From positions 1 to 9,646 of the forward strand of contig DMDF01000091.1 of assembly GCA_003446605.1 (NCBI GenBank): DNA of 9,646 nucleotides. Reading direction: 5' to 3'. Below the pieces are notes generated by a model that was not told the origin of the DNA, did no database searches, and saw nothing but the letters and a program-made list of their open reading frames with translations. The translations under genes were made by a program, and so were the position numbers. The stretch's first letter is position 1; each line of letters opens with the position of its first letter. The stretch comes from Anaerolineaceae bacterium (GTDB taxonomy: Bacteria > Chloroflexota > Anaerolineae > Anaerolineales > Anaerolineaceae). This document shows, piece after piece, positions 6,016 through 9,646 of the stretch.

Positions 6016-6047
6016 AATTACGCCATTTTGCAATGGCTTGGCGAATT
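6016..6047 (-). repeat. Inverted repeat with two alternative hairpins upstream of the tup promoter
   Basis: AATT-CGCCA (6047-6039) can pair with TGGCG-T-AATT (6025-6016), nine pairs with one bulged T. Alternatively GCCATT (6037-6032) pairs with AATGGC (6027-6022) around a GCAA tetraloop. The two forms exclude each other. A TATAAT overlaps the left edge (6050-6045). It could be the 3' end of the moa operon or an upstream regulatory site. Between it and the end of the MOSC-MogA gene (6048-6197) I see no gene and no clear terminator. Confidence 0.35.
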
Positions 6048-6197
6048 ATAAATGGCAAGGAAGATATTTTCTAACAGCCATTTCAGGAATTAATGTATGC
6101 AAAAGCCTTTACAGGTCTATTTTCCCTATCCACCACATTGATGCATCATTCGAAGGGCATCGTATCCTGAAAATTTCTTTTCATGAAGGAATAAACT

Positions 6198-7118
6198 TCA
6201 TTTACGCCCGCATTCATAAGCATCCCCGCGCAGGGTTTCCACGGCATGATCCATGACCGGCAGGAACACTTGCAGACACTCAACCGCTGCTTTAGGGCTA
6301 CCGGGTAAATTCACGATCAGTGTTTGTTTTCGAATGCCTGCTGTGGCACGGGATAACATGGCACGTTCGGTTATATGCATGCTTTTCTGGCGCATCGCTT
6401 CCGGAATACCGGGCACAACCCGCTCAATGACCGCCATCGTGGCTTCCGGCGTCACATCCCTGGGGGCAAAACCGGTGCCGCCCGTAGTGAAGATCACATC
6501 CACTCCCCCTTCATCCACCATTTGGATCAGCGTTTCTTCGATTTTATCTTTTTCATCCGGAAGAATCAGCGTTTTACAAACCATGGCATGTTCTTGCAAC
6601 GCTTCCAGCAGCGCTGGTCCGCTCTTATCTTCACGTATACCGCTGAATCCTTTATCGCTAATAGTAACGATGGCAACCTGGATTTTTGGAATAACCAATA
6701 TCCTATCTCCTTGTCTTACCGTTCCCCCGGTAATAACCTTTGCGAAAATTCCTTCCGTGGGCATCACACACATGCCTATCTGCTGGAATATCTGGCAGTG
6801 TTGGTGGCATTCCTTTCCGATCTGGGTAACTTCCAATAGCGTATTCCCAATTGATAAACGCGTTCCGAGCGGAAGAATCGCGAGATCGATGCCTGCGGTG
6901 GTGATATTCTCGGCGAATTTCCCGGGAGTGAGGTCCTTTACCCCCAGCGCGCTCATCTTAGCGACACTTTCCTGTGCTAACAGGCTGACCTGCCTGTGCC
7001 AGTTCCCCGCATGTGCATCCCCTTCAATCCCAAAGTCTGGTTTGAGAAGCACTTCAGTCTCAGGATATTTAAAGGTGCCTCTTTTTGCACTTCTATTTAC
7101 CGCCACCACGTGCGCCAC
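6198..7118 (-). CDS. mog: MOSC domain fused to MogA/MoaB-type molybdopterin adenylyltransferase
   Basis: The 306 residues hold two domains. Residues 1-143 are a MOSC domain (GDAHAGNWHRQVSLLA at 33-48, PGKFAENI at 65-72, GKECHQHC at 101-108, then GMCVMPTEGIF), a fold related to the molybdenum-cofactor sulfurase C-terminus and thought to bind the cofactor or carry sulfur. Residues 147-306 are a MogA/MoaB domain with TTGGTGFAPRDVTPEA (211-226) and NLPGSP (270-275), the molybdopterin- and nucleotide-binding elements of the enzyme that adenylates molybdopterin before MoeA inserts metal. The GTG start (7118) lies 4 bases after the moaA stop; its ribosome binding site GGAGG is made of the last two moaA codons, eight bases away. 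Tight packing means translational coupling. The fusion suggests adenylation and a later cofactor-handling step are joined. Each domain call is firm; the exact MOSC role is open. Confidence 0.9.
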   Translation of the reverse strand: MAHVVAVNRSAKRGTFKYPETEVLLKPDFGIEGDAHAGNWHRQVSLLAQESVAKMSALGVKDLTPGKFAENITTAGIDLAILPLGTRLSIGNTLLEVTQIGKECHQHCQIFQQIGMCVMPTEGIFAKVITGGTVRQGDRILVIPKIQVAIVTISDKGFSGIREDKSGPALLEALQEHAMVCKTLILPDEKDKIEETLIQMVDEGGVDVIFTTGGTGFAPRDVTPEATMAVIERVVPGIPEAMRQKSMHITERAMLSRATAGIRKQTLIVNLPGSPKAAVECLQVFLPVMDHAVETLRGDAYECGRK

Positions 7119-7122
7119 AGCC

Positions 7123-8073
7123 CTATCCTCCGATCCTGCTCATGTTCTTTTCCGATATGAAGCCCGTGTTGAAGTGGTGCCCGTCGGGTTTATGGTAGAT
7201 CGCATTGCGAATAGTTTCGAGAAGTACTTCGTCATCTTTTGACGCAAGTGCTTCTTTTGTCTCAATTTCCATATTGCTTCCCAGACAAGGGCGGATTTTC
7301 CCGTCACTCATCACGCGGATACGGTTACAACTCGCGCAGAATTTGTGCGAAAGCGGGCTGATAAATCCCACGCGCCCCATATACCCATCCACCGCATAAT
7401 CCCGGGCTGGCTGCCCCGGGTAGCATGGAGGTAGAGGTTGCAGAAAAGGTCGTGCTGCAATCAGGACATCATTATTCACTCTCATTGCATCATTTTGCCC
7501 TAACGCTCCAATCGGCATGAGCTCAATAAAACGCACCTCAATCGGTCGTTCTTTGGCAAGCGCCATCAAGTCATCCACTTCATCATCGTTCTTGCCTTTT
7601 ACAATCACCGTATTAATTTTCAACGGAAGGAGCTGCGCTTCAATTGCTTCATCTATTGCGGAAAGCACCGTACTTAATTCCCCGCCTGTCATTTCATGGT
7701 ATTTCGCGGCGTCCAGTGTATCCAAACTGATGTTCAGGCGTTTCAATCCAGCTTCTTTGAGAGCGTTGGCTCTTCCTGCTAACTGCTGGGCATTGGTGGT
7801 CATGGTGATCTCCGTGATGGCATCGATCGCAGACAGCTTTTGGATAATCTCAAGAATATCTTTGCGCAGCAGCGGTTCCCCGCCCGTGATGCGCACTTTA
7901 TGAATACCCAACCGTGCGCAGGCTTTACCAATGCGTGCATATTCATCCGCTGAAAGCTCCGCTGCTTTGGGGCAAATTCCCTCTTCCACCCGGCAGTAGG
8001 TACAGCGCAATGTACAGCGCTCCGTCACAGATAGACGAAGATAATCGATGCTGCGACCAAACTGATCGATCAT
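7123..8073 (-). CDS. moaA: GTP 3',8-cyclase MoaA (radical SAM)
   Basis: MoaA performs the first step of molybdopterin synthesis: a radical-SAM cyclisation of GTP to 3',8-cyclo-7,8-dihydro-GTP, which MoaC then rearranges. The 316 residues show the N-terminal 4Fe-4S cluster motif C20-x3-C24-x2-C27, the SAM-binding TGGEP (63-67), and the C-terminal cluster cysteines C246, C249 and C263 in FCASCNRIRVMSDGKIRPCL, with the GTP-contacting arginines of CNRIR. The chain ends in Gly-Gly (315-316), the conserved tail that MoaA needs for activity. Length is at the short end of the usual 320-340. The ATG at 8073 overlaps the moaC stop as ATGA. No good ribosome binding site precedes it, so it likely depends on ribosomes finishing moaC. 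Both iron-sulfur clusters are oxygen-sensitive, in keeping with an anaerobic host. The call is firm. Confidence 0.96.
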   Translation of the reverse strand: MIDQFGRSIDYLRLSVTERCTLRCTYCRVEEGICPKAAELSADEYARIGKACARLGIHKVRITGGEPLLRKDILEIIQKLSAIDAITEITMTTNAQQLAGRANALKEAGLKRLNISLDTLDAAKYHEMTGGELSTVLSAIDEAIEAQLLPLKINTVIVKGKNDDEVDDLMALAKERPIEVRFIELMPIGALGQNDAMRVNNDVLIAARPFLQPLPPCYPGQPARDYAVDGYMGRVGFISPLSHKFCASCNRIRVMSDGKIRPCLGSNMEIETKEALASKDDEVLLETIRNAIYHKPDGHHFNTGFISEKNMSRIGG

Positions 8074-8558
8074 TTCGTTGGTTCTTTCTCTGCGCGTTTG
8101 TAATCCCCACTCGCTCCGCCGTTCTTACTTAACAGGCATATAGATGTGATCTCCATCCCGCGATCGACGGCTTTGCACATATCATAGATGGTCAGCGCTG
8201 CCACGCTGGCTGCGCACAGTGCTTCCATTTCCGCGCCGGTACGGTAAGTGCATTTCACGGTTGCGATGACGTGCACTTGATCAGGATGCTGGGGCTCCAG
8301 TTCTACCGAAACACTCGTCAGCGGAATAGGATGGCAAAGAGGGATGAGTTCGGGGGTGCGCTTGGAAGCCATGATGCCCGCAACACGTGCGCAAGCGAAC
8401 ACGTCTCCTTTTTTCACATTGCCAGCCAGGATTAATTCCAGCGTTTCCGGTTTCATCTTCACGATGGCGCGTGCCGTGGCACTACGAGCCGTTGTTTCTT
8501 TCTGGCTTACATCTACCATAATCGCTTCCCCGTTTTTGTCAAAATGGGTTAGTTCCAC
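8070..8558 (-). CDS. moaC: Cyclic pyranopterin monophosphate synthase MoaC
   Basis: MoaC converts the MoaA product to cyclic pyranopterin monophosphate (precursor Z) in the cytosol. The 162-residue length is typical. Family motifs are MVDVSQKETTARSATA (14-29), GIMASKRTPELIPLCHP (61-77) with the catalytic lysine of KRT and the histidine of CHP, EMEAL (110-114), YDMCKAVD (125-132) with catalytic Asp126 and Lys129, and LLSKNGGASGD (142-152). All expected active-site residues are present. The start is a GTG at 8558, chosen because GGGGAGG lies about eight bases upstream and the protein then begins with the usual LTHFD. The gene overlaps the end of the MoeA fusion by 10 bases and moaA by 4. It is a middle member of a tightly coupled operon. 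The call is firm. Confidence 0.96.
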   Translation of the reverse strand: MELTHFDKNGEAIMVDVSQKETTARSATARAIVKMKPETLELILAGNVKKGDVFACARVAGIMASKRTPELIPLCHPIPLTSVSVELEPQHPDQVHVIATVKCTYRTGAEMEALCAASVAALTIYDMCKAVDRGMEITSICLLSKNGGASGDYKRAEKEPTK

Positions 8559-9646
8559 TGCCTGACCTCCCCTGGATTCTTTAAGATGTATCCACTGAGT
8601 TCATTTAATCTATGCGCAAATTCATCACTGTGCAGTACCTCAATGAGTCTCCCGACCGATTCCAACTCAAGCGCATCCTCTGCTACCAGCAGGTCGTATT
8701 GCTCATCACAGATAGGGATAAAATCAAGCCCGTAAATCTTCGCGGCAGAAAGAATGCCCAAACCTGCATCAGCGGTGCCTGCCGCGATAGCAGCTGCTAC
8801 AGCGGTATGCGTGAATTCTTCCCGTTCATAGCCATGGATCATAGATGTATCCAATCCGGATTGTTTCGCGAGGAAATCGCACAGGATGCGTGTGCCACTT
8901 CCCTTCTGCCGGTTTACATAATCGAGACCAACCAAGTCATTAAGATTTTGAATGCTTTTCGGGTTCCCATGTGCTACCATGAGACCCTGCACCCGTTCCA
9001 CGCACTCAACCAGAACCACCCCCCCATTAGGGAAGTATTTTTTAAGATATGGGATGTTGTATGTTCCGGTCACTTCGTCCAAGAGATGAATACCGCCGAG
9101 GTGCGCTTCACCACGTTTGACCGCCAGAATGCCACCCATACTGCCCACATGCGAGGATGCCACAATGCTATCTCGCCAGGTACGACGCATGATATCGGCT
9201 GCCTCGTCCAATAACGGGTCATGGCTGCCGGTAATAACGAGCGTCCGCGCAATCTCTTGCGGGCTGTGCTTAAGATGGACATTTACCAACTCCCCTGCCT
9301 CATACCCCTCTGAATCCTGTGGAATGTCGATAATACCATCCGCTTTTACAAAAGAACTGACCACGCCCGCTCCGCTACTCAGCGGAACCGCCACCGTCTT
9401 TTCGCCCACCACACCCAGCCTGGCACGCACAAATTCGCGGTATTTAAGGGTGGAGGGCAGCCGGCGTGAAATGGCAGCTTGTATATCCAAATCTTTTTCC
9501 GGCTCGCGGCAGGTAAGCAGCTCCATGACCGGTTTGAATATATAGTCCATCACAATGATGCCAGAAACAGGATAACCCGGCACGCCGATGACCGGAACTG
9601 GATTGGCAGATGAAATTTTGCTGGAAATACCCAGAATCGCCGGTTT
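8549..9646 (-). CDS. moeA: MoeA molybdotransferase fused to a PBP-like domain; N-terminal part outside the window
   Basis: The frame is open to the right edge and gives 365 visible residues. The GTG at 9583 is internal, since the MoeA motif KPAILGI...PVPVIGVPGYPVSG runs across it. MoeA inserts molybdate or tungstate into adenylated molybdopterin. Visible here are the end of the catalytic domain III (1 to about 45, with GVPGYPVSG at 21-29), the beta-barrel domain IV (about 62-125, LSSGAGVVSSFVKADGII), and then a periplasmic-binding-protein-like domain (about 130-365; VITGSHDPLLD, SSHVGSMGGILAVKRGEAHLGGIHLLD, NRQKGSGTRILCDFL). That last domain is the ModA/LysR-effector type also fused to MoeA in other anaerobes. 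It has no export signal in the visible part, so it should act in the cytosol, possibly as an oxyanion or cofactor sensor or metal-feeding module. It is the first visible gene of the moa operon; whether it is truly first is unknown. Confidence 0.92.
   Translation of the reverse strand, partial: KPAILGISSKISSANPVPVIGVPGYPVSGIIVMDYIFKPVMELLTCREPEKDLDIQAAISRRLPSTLKYREFVRARLGVVGEKTVAVPLSSGAGVVSSFVKADGIIDIPQDSEGYEAGELVNVHLKHSPQEIARTLVITGSHDPLLDEAADIMRRTWRDSIVASSHVGSMGGILAVKRGEAHLGGIHLLDEVTGTYNIPYLKKYFPNGGVVLVECVERVQGLMVAHGNPKSIQNLNDLVGLDYVNRQKGSGTRILCDFLAKQSGLDTSMIHGYEREEFTHTAVAAAIAAGTADAGLGILSAAKIYGLDFIPICDEQYDLLVAEDALELESVGRLIEVLHSDEFAHRLNELSGYILKNPGEVRQWN

Noticed and set aside
5842..6033. A 63-codon open frame before tupA
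   Set aside because: It covers the promoter, operator and riboswitch region, has no credible start signal and resembles no protein.
6253..7242. A 329-codon open frame on the + strand
   Set aside because: It lies antisense to the MOSC-MogA gene, whose protein shows clear family motifs. The + product has a low-complexity Ser/Thr/Ile/Pro-rich make-up typical of a shadow frame.
8612..9214. A 200-codon open frame on the + strand
   Set aside because: Antisense to the MoeA-PBP gene, with no recognisable domain and no ribosome binding site; the - strand frame carries the conserved motifs.
9581..9583. GTG as start of a separate binding-protein gene
   Set aside because: The frame continues upstream to the edge with MoeA sequence, and the GTG encodes the valine within the MoeA motif GVPGYPVSG.

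Overview
The window holds nine genes, two of them cut by its edges, plus a compact set of regulatory elements. On the + strand lie the C-terminal two thirds of enolase (1-867) and a tryptophanyl-tRNA synthetase (2311-3402). On the - strand lie a lipoate-protein ligase (1150-2133) and, filling 3530 to the right edge, a molybdenum/tungsten locus. I see no rRNA, tRNA, insertion sequence, CRISPR array or phage gene. The sequence resembles an anaerobic bacterium of moderate GC, and the enolase and the second-type TrpRS would fit the Chloroflexota (Anaerolineae). That placement is an impression from protein style, not a search result.

The locus reads right to left. First comes a MoeA protein fused to a periplasmic-binding-protein-like domain (cut at the right edge), then moaC, moaA and a MOSC-MogA fusion, all overlapping or 4 bases apart and so clearly one operon. 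A 357-base gap follows, and then tupA, tupB and tupC, a tungstate-type ABC importer (lipoprotein receptor, permease, ATPase). The moa part makes and loads molybdopterin: MoaA and MoaC form cyclic pyranopterin monophosphate, the MogA domain adenylates molybdopterin and MoeA inserts the metal. The tup part imports the oxyanion. MoaD, MoaE and any Mo/W enzyme must be encoded elsewhere.

The most notable element is the leader of tupA (5844-5975, - strand). It folds on paper into a closing stem and three hairpins, one capped by a GAAA tetraloop, and the closing stem buries the tupA ribosome binding site. Position, architecture and gene context match the Moco/Tuco riboswitch family. A promoter (5986-6014) sits exactly where it should to start the transcript at the aptamer, and a perfect inverted repeat overlaps its -35 box, so the importer may be controlled twice: by metal through a repressor and by finished cofactor through RNA. 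A terminator-like hairpin between tupA and tupB, together with the lack of a ribosome binding site for tupB, should keep the permease below the receptor.

The left part is a set of unrelated housekeeping genes. Enolase ends in a textbook intrinsic terminator. The lplA-trpS gap (2134-2310) is divergent, and the trpS-tupC gap (3403-3529) is convergent with only weak hairpins. Enolase is visibly richer in G+C than lplA and the tup genes.
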